Positions 16,636 through 23,903 of a stretch of DNA of 27,400 bases are shown here, piece after piece. Below the pieces are notes generated by a model that did no database searches, was not told where the DNA came from, and was given only the letters and a program-made list of their open reading frames with translations. The position numbers and the translations under genes were made by a program. This DNA comes from a virus, in IMG/VR virus record IMGVR_UViG_3300025000_000360, positions 1-27,400 of that record. The stretch is one strand, 5' to 3'. The stretch's first letter is position 1. Every line of letters begins with the position of its first letter.

Positions 16636-18234
16636 ATGGCCTTAAATCTAAGAACCATATCTAACAGCGGAGCTGGTCTTAAAGATCCTGCAGGTAATCT
16701 GCTGTCTAATATAGAAGTTTCTTTTACCTTAGTTGATAGGTACGGAAAAGCCAAAGACTTTTTCGATAGTGTAACTGGTGAAAGAGTAGCATCTGTTACA
16801 AAATCTGTAACTACTAACAGCTCGGCTGAGTTTTCTATAGCACTTTGGCCTACTTCTAGAGCGACAGAAACAGCCTTCTACAAGTGTAGTGTCAATCACA
16901 CTGGGATTAAAGATTTTATATCTCCTTTAGTTGAAGGGGAATCTGTATTATCTTGGGCTACGTTTAAAGCTTCTGGCGCTTCTATAGAGGCCAATGAGAC
17001 TTCTGGTTTTGCGCAGCATTTACAAGATATGTCTCTGCATTTAACTACTGCGCAGAACATAGCTTTGGATGCTGCTAATAATCCTTCTATAGCTAACCCT
17101 TACGCGACTTTGAATGATATAGTTCTGTCTGGAGGCGGTCACGTAGTACAGGACGAAGGTAATAATGCGCCTGCACAGGGGAAGCTTAATTTTGTAGGAG
17201 CAGGAGTAACTGTTTCTGATGACCCTGATAACGGGGCTACTGTAGTCACTATCGTGACCGGCGAAACAAGCGCCGCTACTAATTTAGTAGCTGGGGCTGT
17301 TAAGCTGTCTGTAGCTGCGGTTGATGCTGAGAATCCTATAGCAGTTGGCACTAACGACTCTAGGCTTAGTGATTCACGAACTCCTCTTAGCCATACACAG
17401 CCTCTTTCAACTATAAACGATGTAACTATATCTGCCGCTAATCTCAATAGTTTAGATGATGGAATTAACTCTACACTCCATTTTCACAATGCTGATAGAG
17501 ATAGGGCTAACCACACAGGAACTCAGGGGTGGGCTACTGTAACAAAGACAGGATCTTTCTTAACTGACATAGCAGATATACCAACTCCGGTAGCTAGTAA
17601 AGCTCTTAAAAGAAACGCCACTAACACAGGCTACGAGTGGGCAGATATTTCTGCTATGACTGACCATGAGGGATTGACTGGTTTGCTAGGTGGTGCTGCA
17701 AACGACCACCATCACATAACTAGTGCTCAACGAACAGATTTAACGGACGGCGGTGATAGCACTCTCCATTATCATGCTAGTGACCGACTTGTTGATAACC
17801 ATGTATCAGGAACTACGAATAAGCTTTTTACTGCTACAGAGAAAACTAAATTAGCAGGCATATCTGATGCTGCAAATAATTATACTCATCCTTCAACACA
17901 CTCTGCTGATATAGTAACTGATGGCACAACTAATAAAGCATTTACTGCAACTGAAAAAACAAAGCTAAGTGGTATCGCAGATAGCGCCAATAATTATGCT
18001 CACCCATCAACTCATACAGCAAGTATTATCTCTGTAGCTACTACTGGGTTTGCTGGTAATTTAACTTCAGCAGAAGATACTGTGCAAAAGGCGCTAGATA
18101 AGATTGACGATTTAGTTTTAGGAGCCACGCAAGTAGTATTGGAGCATGAAGACACGCAAATAACCACGCAATATACGTTAGTGGTTGGATTAGACGAAGA
18201 AGGAAATACTGTACTAAAAATAGTGGAGTTATAA
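16636..18234 (+). CDS. repeat-containing tail fibre protein
   Basis: A 532-residue protein. ATG 16636 is preferred to an in-frame TTG three bases earlier because AAGGAG at 16624 is then correctly spaced. The N-terminal part (about 1-150) would attach to the tail. A middle section has phage-fibre phrases (HVVQDEGNNAPAQGKLNFVG, DNGATVVTI). Two copies of a histidine pattern STLH-x-H...DR...NH..GT lie near 277-295 and 372-391. Two 38-residue repeats with TATEKTKL and NNY.HPSTH follow at 397-472, a motif typical of long trimeric phage fibres. HxH motifs bind iron in the T4 gp37 tip, and a similar role is possible here. There is no signal peptide. The next gene starts directly after the stop. Confidence 0.85.
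   Translation: MALNLRTISNSGAGLKDPAGNLLSNIEVSFTLVDRYGKAKDFFDSVTGERVASVTKSVTTNSSAEFSIALWPTSRATETAFYKCSVNHTGIKDFISPLVEGESVLSWATFKASGASIEANETSGFAQHLQDMSLHLTTAQNIALDAANNPSIANPYATLNDIVLSGGGHVVQDEGNNAPAQGKLNFVGAGVTVSDDPDNGATVVTIVTGETSAATNLVAGAVKLSVAAVDAENPIAVGTNDSRLSDSRTPLSHTQPLSTINDVTISAANLNSLDDGINSTLHFHNADRDRANHTGTQGWATVTKTGSFLTDIADIPTPVASKALKRNATNTGYEWADISAMTDHEGLTGLLGGAANDHHHITSAQRTDLTDGGDSTLHYHASDRLVDNHVSGTTNKLFTATEKTKLAGISDAANNYTHPSTHSADIVTDGTTNKAFTATEKTKLSGIADSANNYAHPSTHTASIISVATTGFAGNLTSAEDTVQKALDKIDDLVLGATQVVLEHEDTQITTQYTLVVGLDEEGNTVLKIVEL
17824..18051 (+). repeat. tandem 114-base (38-residue) repeat in the tail fibre gene
   Basis: Two adjoining units (17824-17937 and 17938-18051) encode FTATEKTKL(A/S)GI(S/A)D(A/S)ANNY(T/A)HPSTH followed by less conserved residues. 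Synonymous positions differ, so the protein repeat is kept while the DNA has drifted. This kind of unit can expand or contract the fibre shaft. Confidence 0.8.
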
Positions 18235-19086
18235 ATGAACTTTCGAATTAAAAATAAAGCTACTATACTTTTCACTGCGACTATTGGCGCTTTCTTTGTA
18301 GCCCAGATATATGCGGCTCCTGGGGATAAAACTGACGTTGGAAGTGTTTCTGCTGTGAGGCATAAGCGGTTATCTAGCGCTACGTTAGACTACAATAGGA
18401 TGCCTAACCGAGTAGTTGTTCAGGATAGTCTAACCTCCGCTTCATCTACTGAGGCTCTCTCAGCAAAGCAAGGTAAGAATCTTAAAGCGATCCAGGACAA
18501 CTACAGCACGGCGCAAGCCGCAAAGGATGAAGCACAAGACTCCAATATTAACGCGCGCCTTGCAACCTCAACGGCAGCAGCAACCTACAAAACCCTCGAA
18601 GGTTTCAACGACTACTCCGCCGCACAACACGCCAAGCGCATCGCCCACAAAACCGCCGACGATCACCCCCAGTACCACAACGACACGCGGGGGGATGCGC
18701 GGTATCAGAAAAGCACATTAACCGGGCTTTCCGGCGATGCCACGTTACGCACCAACAACACCTACATTGCCAACGCCACCGGCAGATTGACGTTAGCCAA
18801 TTACTCCACAGGCAGAATCGTTTTGTTCACGAATTACAGCGCCCGGCTCATCCCAGGTCAATCATCCATGCAGGTTAAGTGGACGCATCCTTCCACTTTC
18901 ACAGGCTACACAACATCGGCAGGATGGTCGGTAAAAATACCGGTCAATACCTACCTGGAACTGGTATCGCTAGGCTCCCCAATGTGGCAGGCGATCATGA
19001 CAACGCAGCACCTGGTTAAAACTGGAATAGATGAATTTAACGCACTGCCGAGTGCAACCATAGTTATTACCAACTTAGTACCATAG
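18235..19086 (+). CDS. tail fibre-like protein with an N-terminal signal peptide
   Basis: A 283-residue protein with GGAG seven bases before ATG 18235. Residues 1-28 form a clear Sec-type signal: basic MNFRIKNK, hydrophobic ATILFTATIGAFFVAQ, then IYAAPG as cleavage region. Residues about 60-115 contain a fibre-type helical section (SASSTEALSAKQGKNLKAIQ). HPQYHNDTRGDARYQ near 145-159 is a form of the DHPQY..RGDARY motif seen before collar or tip domains of many phage fibres. A C-terminal beta domain (about 165-283) follows. Base composition changes inside the gene: the first 240 bases are AT-rich like the phage (32% GC in 18241-18300), the rest GC-rich (62% in 18601-18660). A signal peptide on a virion protein is odd; the protein may be exported, or may be a chimera that has kept the signal. 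Confidence 0.78.
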   Translation: MNFRIKNKATILFTATIGAFFVAQIYAAPGDKTDVGSVSAVRHKRLSSATLDYNRMPNRVVVQDSLTSASSTEALSAKQGKNLKAIQDNYSTAQAAKDEAQDSNINARLATSTAAATYKTLEGFNDYSAAQHAKRIAHKTADDHPQYHNDTRGDARYQKSTLTGLSGDATLRTNNTYIANATGRLTLANYSTGRIVLFTNYSARLIPGQSSMQVKWTHPSTFTGYTTSAGWSVKIPVNTYLELVSLGSPMWQAIMTTQHLVKTGIDEFNALPSATIVITNLVP

Positions 19087-21960
19087 GAGGTCGGGATGAG
19101 ATTATTCTTTATAAGTATATTTTTGCTCCTCCTAACCAGCAACGCCTGGGGAGCATCTATTACCAACGCCACCGGCCAGGCCGCAGGCACCTATAACTGG
19201 TCAGATTCGGCCACATGGCAGGGCGGCGTTATTCCGGGTCACGACAGCAACGCAAACAGCGACACCGTTATCATCAACGCCCCGGCCAGCGGCGTCATCA
19301 CTCTTATCATCGACCAAAATCTGACCATCGGCAATCCGGCAGACAACACCACGTTCGGGGTTTTGGTTAAAGGGGTTTCAGCAACCAATTACGTGCGGCT
19401 GCAGGTTGCCGACGGCGTGACGGTAACGTTTACCGGGCTCACCAATTACGGACTCAATCAGGGCTATCCTCTGAAAGTTGAGCGGTACGGCCGATTCGAG
19501 CCACAACCGGGCAGCGCGGTAGCGATGGACTCGGCCAGTGAAATGCAAAACATGGCGCTGATACAGGGCACCGTCTACGCCGTCGGCACGGCTGACAAAA
19601 AAATAACCTTTACCTCCCCGGCTGCCCGCGTCAATTGGAACAACAGCGGCACCACTACCCTGACAACCGCCCACGAAAAACAGTATTGGGTGGATAAAAA
19701 CATCATCAACATCAAACTCGACCGCGACTGGATAGCCAATGCAGACGGCACCGGTCCCGGCGACGACTCGGCTACCGGCAGCACGTCAATAAACGTCTCG
19801 GCGATGGCCCCGGCGGGTTTATTCACAACCCGCAAAAATTACCAATTGGACGCCAACGGTTTGCCCGATCCGACCAACCTTACCGAGGTCGGGGATTATT
19901 CCATTAATCACGACATGGGACAGATATTTGTCAAAGTAACCGATCAGAACTATGCCGCCATCTCCGCGACTATCGCCTATAAATACCTCACCTATACCGG
20001 CTGGGGCATCAAGCTGCTGGAGAATACCACCTACAACGAAGGCTTTTTTGAACACTGCAATTTTGAGTACATGGGTTTTTACACCACAGCGTTAGGTTCC
20101 AACTATGGCGGAATTACTGTCAGATATAAAAACAGCGCAGCCAGCGCAGCCGACCGTCTATTCAGGTTTGCTAACAACCGGGTAAGGTACTCGGCCTCGT
20201 TCCTCGGCCTTCGGGCGCTGACCGGCACGGCTGCCGACCCGATACTGATTGCCAACAATGATTTTGGTGCCGTCTATGCCGTATCGAGCGCGTTTGCCAC
20301 TCTTAATTTTTACGCTGAGGCCAGCGCTTACGTAGCCTTGCGCGACAATCTGGTTAAGACATACCGCTATTTTGTCTCTTCCGGAGGTTACAGCGCGATT
20401 CCTATACCGTTGTCAAATTTTACATTTACCGGCAACAAAATTGCCGCGGCGCAATTGTGGGAGGCAAAGCAGTATGGCGGCGCTCCGATGCCGGATCTGG
20501 ACATGTCTGGCAACTATCTGCACGGTTTCGGCTCGTCCGCCATTGCCTCGTCTCTCGTGTATATCAAACATATTTACGGAACTGCCGGCCACCCGGTGCT
20601 GATTCATCACAACGAGTTCGCCCATAATTACCGGACGATTCTGCACGAGTCGCATATAAAAATTTATGGCAACAATTTTAGGAACTGCAACAAACACTCA
20701 AATATGATGGCCGCATCTAGCCTGGACGAGTACTTATCCGACGTTGATTTTTACAATAACGTGGCGTGGGGTCACGGCATCAGCATCAACACCTCCGGGT
20801 TATTCCAGCTTGGTTATAACAATCGCGTATGGGTGGACAATATCAGGTGTAAAAACAATACGCTGTATAACGCAATCAACGGCTTGGAGTTGTCAGACCT
20901 CGACATAGGCGGCTCTGGCACCACCAACATCGTAACCGTGGGCACCAATATCGAGTATGACAACAACATTGTCCACTCCATGACCACCAACGGCGTGCAG
21001 GTGGGGCTGGGCTGGAACTCCCGTTACAACCGTACCCGGCTGCACCTGGTCAGCCTCGACAACAATATTGTGTACAACTCCGGCTCTGCAGCCTATCTCA
21101 ATGTTACCCCCGGCACGTTTACGTGGGGCGGGGAACGGTACAATCTGGCGGCAACGCGCAATGTTGAAGGGGTCGCACTTCATTCGGCCAGCTACAGCAG
21201 TCCGCAAACCAACAAAGCCCTGGCGTTGACAGTAACCACACCCGGCAGTGACGAAACACTGGCATGGGATGGCGGCACGGCTATCCAATTGGTGCAGGGC
21301 ACCGGCTCGTTCACCAGCGCCGGAACTAATCCGGCTGACGGTTCCAGTGGTCGAACTCCGTTCGGCACGGTCACCGACGCCGCAAAAACCTGGCAGGTTG
21401 ACGATTTTCGGGATACTGACATCAACACCGTAACCAGCCCGTCGGCAATGTGGATCAAAATCACCTCTGGCACCGGCGCGGGGCAGATCCGCATGATTGC
21501 CCACACAGCCAGTGCTACCACATTGAGGATTGTCCCAGCCTGGGACACGCTGCCGCAGGTGGGCGACACCTACACCATTTACAAATCAATGGTGCAGTTG
21601 ACCGACGGGGCTGGGACAAATACTATTATGGCCGGTATTGATCTCCGTACCTTACCTACCACCTCACAGACCGACACCGGTATCTCGTGGGCCAACAACA
21701 GCCTGACCAGTGACCCACTGCTGGCGAATCCTGCATCGCTGTCCACCAGCGTTAATGACTACAAAATCACCGCAGGCTCACCGGCCATTGACGCGGGAAC
21801 GTCACTCAATGCCCCTGCCACCGACTATTTTGACACTTCACGCACTACTGCTGATATTGGGTTTTTTGAGTTTGTGTCGGCAGCAAACACCACCTTCGCC
21901 GCCTCCGGTACGGTTTCAGGCATCGGTACCAGTGACACAATCAGCACTATCCAGATCATC
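18500..21960. other. GC-rich island in an AT-rich phage genome
   Basis: Sampled 60-base lines give 62% GC at 18601 and 60% at 19201, against 32% at 18241 and 42% at 22561. The GC content declines from about 21960 (53% at 21961, 45% at 22021). Codon choice shifts the same way, to C- and G-ending codons. The island covers most of the signal-bearing fibre gene and nearly all of the beta-helix gene, with no integrase, transposase or tRNA. The pattern fits replacement of the receptor-binding region by DNA from a GC-richer source. Confidence 0.75.
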
Positions 21961-22194
21961 TGGCAACTAAGTGGGACCGATGCAAACGAATCTGCCGCTA
22001 TATCAGCGGGCAGGACAGTATCGTTAACTGAGTCCTCAGATGTATCAGCTTTTCAGGGGTCAGGTTACAACGTATCCATCTCTAAATTGGGGGCGGGAAC
22101 CTACACGCCAAAAGTAAGAGTTATCGAAAATAGAGGCGCAGGCGGCAACGTTACCGGGGGCTGGACCGCTGGCAGCAATTTTGTAATTCCGTAA
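19096..22194 (+). CDS. secreted-type beta-helix (pectin lyase-like) protein, candidate tailspike
   Basis: A 1032-residue protein; ATG 19096 follows TAGGAGGT. Residues 1-20 are a textbook signal peptide (MRLFFISIFLLLLTSNAWGA, cleavage likely after AWG). Residues about 22-130 (YNWSDSATWQGGVIPG, TVIINAPASGVITLIIDQNL) resemble a G8-like cap found before beta-helices. Residues about 290-720 show many short strands with asparagine turns (IANNDFG, IHHNEFAHNYRTILHES, IKIYGNNF, YDNNIVHS), the sign of a right-handed parallel beta-helix. A beta module at about 740-835 and the ending KITAGSPAIDAGT...DIGFFEFV (about 890-932), standard in such proteins, follow, then an about 100-residue beta domain. No catalytic residues can be named. 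It could be a polysaccharide-degrading or -binding spike, or an exported surface protein. The frame stays open past the TAA. Confidence 0.8.
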   Translation: MRLFFISIFLLLLTSNAWGASITNATGQAAGTYNWSDSATWQGGVIPGHDSNANSDTVIINAPASGVITLIIDQNLTIGNPADNTTFGVLVKGVSATNYVRLQVADGVTVTFTGLTNYGLNQGYPLKVERYGRFEPQPGSAVAMDSASEMQNMALIQGTVYAVGTADKKITFTSPAARVNWNNSGTTTLTTAHEKQYWVDKNIINIKLDRDWIANADGTGPGDDSATGSTSINVSAMAPAGLFTTRKNYQLDANGLPDPTNLTEVGDYSINHDMGQIFVKVTDQNYAAISATIAYKYLTYTGWGIKLLENTTYNEGFFEHCNFEYMGFYTTALGSNYGGITVRYKNSAASAADRLFRFANNRVRYSASFLGLRALTGTAADPILIANNDFGAVYAVSSAFATLNFYAEASAYVALRDNLVKTYRYFVSSGGYSAIPIPLSNFTFTGNKIAAAQLWEAKQYGGAPMPDLDMSGNYLHGFGSSAIASSLVYIKHIYGTAGHPVLIHHNEFAHNYRTILHESHIKIYGNNFRNCNKHSNMMAASSLDEYLSDVDFYNNVAWGHGISINTSGLFQLGYNNRVWVDNIRCKNNTLYNAINGLELSDLDIGGSGTTNIVTVGTNIEYDNNIVHSMTTNGVQVGLGWNSRYNRTRLHLVSLDNNIVYNSGSAAYLNVTPGTFTWGGERYNLAATRNVEGVALHSASYSSPQTNKALALTVTTPGSDETLAWDGGTAIQLVQGTGSFTSAGTNPADGSSGRTPFGTVTDAAKTWQVDDFRDTDINTVTSPSAMWIKITSGTGAGQIRMIAHTASATTLRIVPAWDTLPQVGDTYTIYKSMVQLTDGAGTNTIMAGIDLRTLPTTSQTDTGISWANNSLTSDPLLANPASLSTSVNDYKITAGSPAIDAGTSLNAPATDYFDTSRTTADIGFFEFVSAANTTFAASGTVSGIGTSDTISTIQIIWQLSGTDANESAAISAGRTVSLTESSDVSAFQGSGYNVSISKLGAGTYTPKVRVIENRGAGGNVTGGWTAGSNFVIP

Positions 22195-22347
22195 TGGTCA
22201 TCAGGCTGGAATGGTCAAACGAGGGGAGAGTTTAAAGCCTACTCGTTCGATGGTGGATTTGGAAATCTGTTGACGGGCTATTTTGAAGTTTCTGTCGGCA
22301 CCCACGAACGCAAAAGCATCCTGGCAAACGAACTTCAAACACTGTGA
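22195..22347 (+). pseudogene. in-frame open extension behind the spike TAA
   Basis: After TAA 22192-22194 the same frame reads 50 further codons, starting WSSGWNGQTRGEFKAYSFDG and ending LANELQTL, to TGA at 22345-22347. That TGA is followed at once by ATG 22348. No independent start codon with a ribosome site supports a separate gene. The spike gene may have lost its last 50 residues by a nonsense change, or the TAA may be read through at low level. Chance alone keeps a frame of this length open in roughly one case in ten, so the ending next to the next ATG is the stronger hint. Confidence 0.45.
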
Positions 22348-22359
22348 ATGGAGGTGACT

Positions 22360-22566
22360 GTGCAGGAAGAATATAGAGGACCGGAGCGGCGGAGAATAAT
22401 AATGTGTACGCTGCTGATGGTTATTGCATCAGGCTGCTCAAGGCACCAGCTAGACTCCTACGATGTTAGCCTATCAGCTAACGATACAAAGTATCAGAGT
22501 GATAGATCAGACACGGCAACTACAGTTGGTGGAAAGATTGATTTCCACTTTAAGGTGAAGAGATGA
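22360..22566 (+). CDS. short putative lipoprotein
   Basis: A 68-residue protein from GTG 22360, chosen because GGAGGTGA at 22350-22357 is correctly spaced. An upstream ATG at 22348 lies beside that ribosome site and has none of its own. A second possible start, ATG 22402, has GGAG seven bases upstream. Residues 10-26 (RRRIIMCTLLMVIASGC) are a basic, then hydrophobic, signal ending in ASGC, close to a lipobox with Cys26 as the lipidated residue. The rest is polar and ends in a likely beta strand (GGKIDFHFKVKR). Short phage lipoproteins are outer-membrane spanin subunits or superinfection-exclusion proteins such as T5 Llp. It is not proline-rich like Rz1, and no inner-membrane spanin is seen. 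Its stop overlaps the lipase start. Confidence 0.65.
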   Translation: MQEEYRGPERRRIIMCTLLMVIASGCSRHQLDSYDVSLSANDTKYQSDRSDTATTVGGKIDFHFKVKR

Positions 22567-23147
22567 ACACTATAAAATCAGCAGTAGACGCTTGCTATAA
22601 TAGCTACGATGATGCACAAGCTATTCAAGTAGATGATATGTACTATCATGTATGCGAGATAGATGGTACTACCTATTTAGCTATTAGAGGCACTGATAAT
22701 AAAATGAACGTGCGTAGAAACCTTAGGTTTTGGCCAGCGCCCAGTCCCAAAGGTCACATAGCACATAAAGGGTTCGTTGGCGCTAGCAACGTCCTAGTGC
22801 AAGAAGCTAAAAGAATAAAAGAAGAATCAAAAAATTTTATCATAACAGGCCACTCTCTAGGCGGAGCTACCGCTATTATACTAGCGGAAGCTTTGGAGTG
22901 TCAGGTAATTAGCTTTGGGTCTCCTAGAGTATACTTTAAATGGGGCAGCAGCCCTACCTTGAATCATCTTAGGGTAATATGCGACGATGACCCTGTGCCT
23001 ATGATTCCTAGGCTTCTTTACAAGCACGTAGAATCCCAATCACTTGTGCTTCACGACAATGATGGGGGCATAGATACAAAAGATCACGACATTGATGTGT
23101 ACCGTAGTAGAGTATACGCTTATTTCAACGGAGTCTATAATGGGTAA
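22563..23147 (+). CDS. class 3 lipase-fold hydrolase
   Basis: A 194-residue alpha/beta hydrolase of the lipase class 3 family. TTYLAIRGTDNKMNVRRNL (about 36-54) is the family's strand with oxyanion-side RGT. The nucleophile elbow GHSLGG places Ser98 at 96-101. SFGSPRV follows at 117-123, DDDPVP supplies the acid (Asp141-143), and DHDIDVYRSRVY gives His175. All three triad members are present, so it should be active on lipids or other esters. There is no signal peptide. It overlaps the lipoprotein gene in ATGA and the holin-like gene by eight bases, which places it in the lysis unit. An action on host membranes during lysis fits the context; modification of surface lipids or acyl groups is an alternative. 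Confidence 0.88.
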   Translation: MNTIKSAVDACYNSYDDAQAIQVDDMYYHVCEIDGTTYLAIRGTDNKMNVRRNLRFWPAPSPKGHIAHKGFVGASNVLVQEAKRIKEESKNFIITGHSLGGATAIILAEALECQVISFGSPRVYFKWGSSPTLNHLRVICDDDPVPMIPRLLYKHVESQSLVLHDNDGGIDTKDHDIDVYRSRVYAYFNGVYNG

Positions 23148-23376
23148 GAAACTAAAAGATATACTTGCCGGGTTTATTGAGGATAAGAAAACATCAACTG
23201 CAGGAGTAGTCCCATTGGCCGGAGCAGCGGCTATGGCCTATGGTATGTATACAGGGGCAGTTCCTATTACGTACGAGAACGTCGGTATAGTTGCAACTGG
23301 AGCTTCTACTGGTATAGGACTTTTATTTGCAAAAGATTCAGCAAAGAAGAAGAGAGTGCCAAGGAAGAAGAAATAA
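23140..23376 (+). CDS. small membrane protein, candidate holin
   Basis: A 78-residue protein from ATG 23140 with GGAG six bases upstream; the frame is open 48 bases further back, but that would lie in the lipase gene without a ribosome site. Two hydrophobic, Ala/Gly-rich segments lie at about 19-41 (STAGVVPLAGAAAMAYGMYTG) and 47-64 (NVGIVATGASTGIGLLFA). A short basic N-terminus and the strongly basic end KKKRVPRKKK suggest both termini lie in the cytoplasm, as in class II holins. The endolysin has no export signal and needs a holin, and no better candidate exists here. It is the last plus-strand gene before the terminator. Confidence 0.7.
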   Translation: MGKKLKDILAGFIEDKKTSTAGVVPLAGAAAMAYGMYTGAVPITYENVGIVATGASTGIGLLFAKDSAKKKRVPRKKK

Positions 23377-23377
23377 G

Positions 23378-23410
23378 AAAAGCCCCTCAACTAAAGTTGA
23401 GGGGCTTTTT
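23378..23410. terminator. strong bidirectional Rho-independent terminator
   Basis: AAAAGCCCCTCAAC at 23378-23391 pairs perfectly with GTTGAGGGGCTTTT at 23396-23409 around a TAAA loop. The flanking A-run and T-run make it work on both strands. It lies between the last lysis gene and the end of nrdG, exactly where the two opposed transcription units meet. Confidence 0.95.
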
Positions 23411-23441
23411 AGTTATCGCTACGGGAATTAACGTAGCGTTA

Positions 23442-23903
23442 CTAGTAATCTTTTCCTTTTTTAAGTATCTTTTGGTTTGAGCTTGCTAAGGTAACTCCAT
23501 ATACTGTATCGAAATTTCCTTTAAGCTCGTCTATGTATCTACCAGTTTTAATATAGTCGAATTGGTTTCTAATACTAAAGTCAATCTCTGCTATAATCTT
23601 ACGCGTAAACAGCCACGTCTTAAGCCCTGCATTTTTAAGTTTTTCAGCCAATTCAAGCAGCTCTTTAGTAGGCTGCTCTGTAGGCTCGCCGCCCATAAAC
23701 ATAACTTGAGTAACTAGCCTAGGGTTTTCTTTTGATTTACTTATTAAGTACGCGCTTAGTTCTTCTACTGATACCTCGTCACCTTTAGTAGGGTCATGCG
23801 TTTCTGGGTTGTGACAATTAAAACAATGTGGGCCTGAGCAGCCTGCGAAATAAATGTCAATAGATAGTGAGGATAAGGAGTATTGGGTAGTAAGTATCCT
23901 CAT
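23442..23903 (-). CDS. nrdG: anaerobic ribonucleotide reductase activating enzyme
   Basis: A 153-residue radical SAM protein that makes the glycyl radical on NrdD. The cluster motif is GCSGPHCFNCHNPET, with C22, C27 and C30, so the spacing is CX4CX2C rather than the usual CX3CX2C of NrdG; the following HNPET and MGGEP (70-74) are typical of the family. Length matches E. coli NrdG (154). The ATG overlaps the TAA of nrdD by one base, the usual coupling. It is the last gene of the minus-strand unit and ends at the shared terminator. Confidence 0.92.
   Translation of the reverse strand: MRILTTQYSLSSLSIDIYFAGCSGPHCFNCHNPETHDPTKGDEVSVEELSAYLISKSKENPRLVTQVMFMGGEPTEQPTKELLELAEKLKNAGLKTWLFTRKIIAEIDFSIRNQFDYIKTGRYIDELKGNFDTVYGVTLASSNQKILKKGKDY

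Noticed and set aside
20893-21504. 203-codon minus-strand frame in the GC-rich island
   Set aside because: Long antisense frames are common in GC-rich coding DNA; the plus strand shows beta-helix repeats and the antisense product has no recognisable feature.
23170-23179. Third partial copy of the endonuclease leader (TTTATTGAGG)
   Set aside because: Only ten bases match and they lie within holin-like coding sequence (FIED); consistent with chance.
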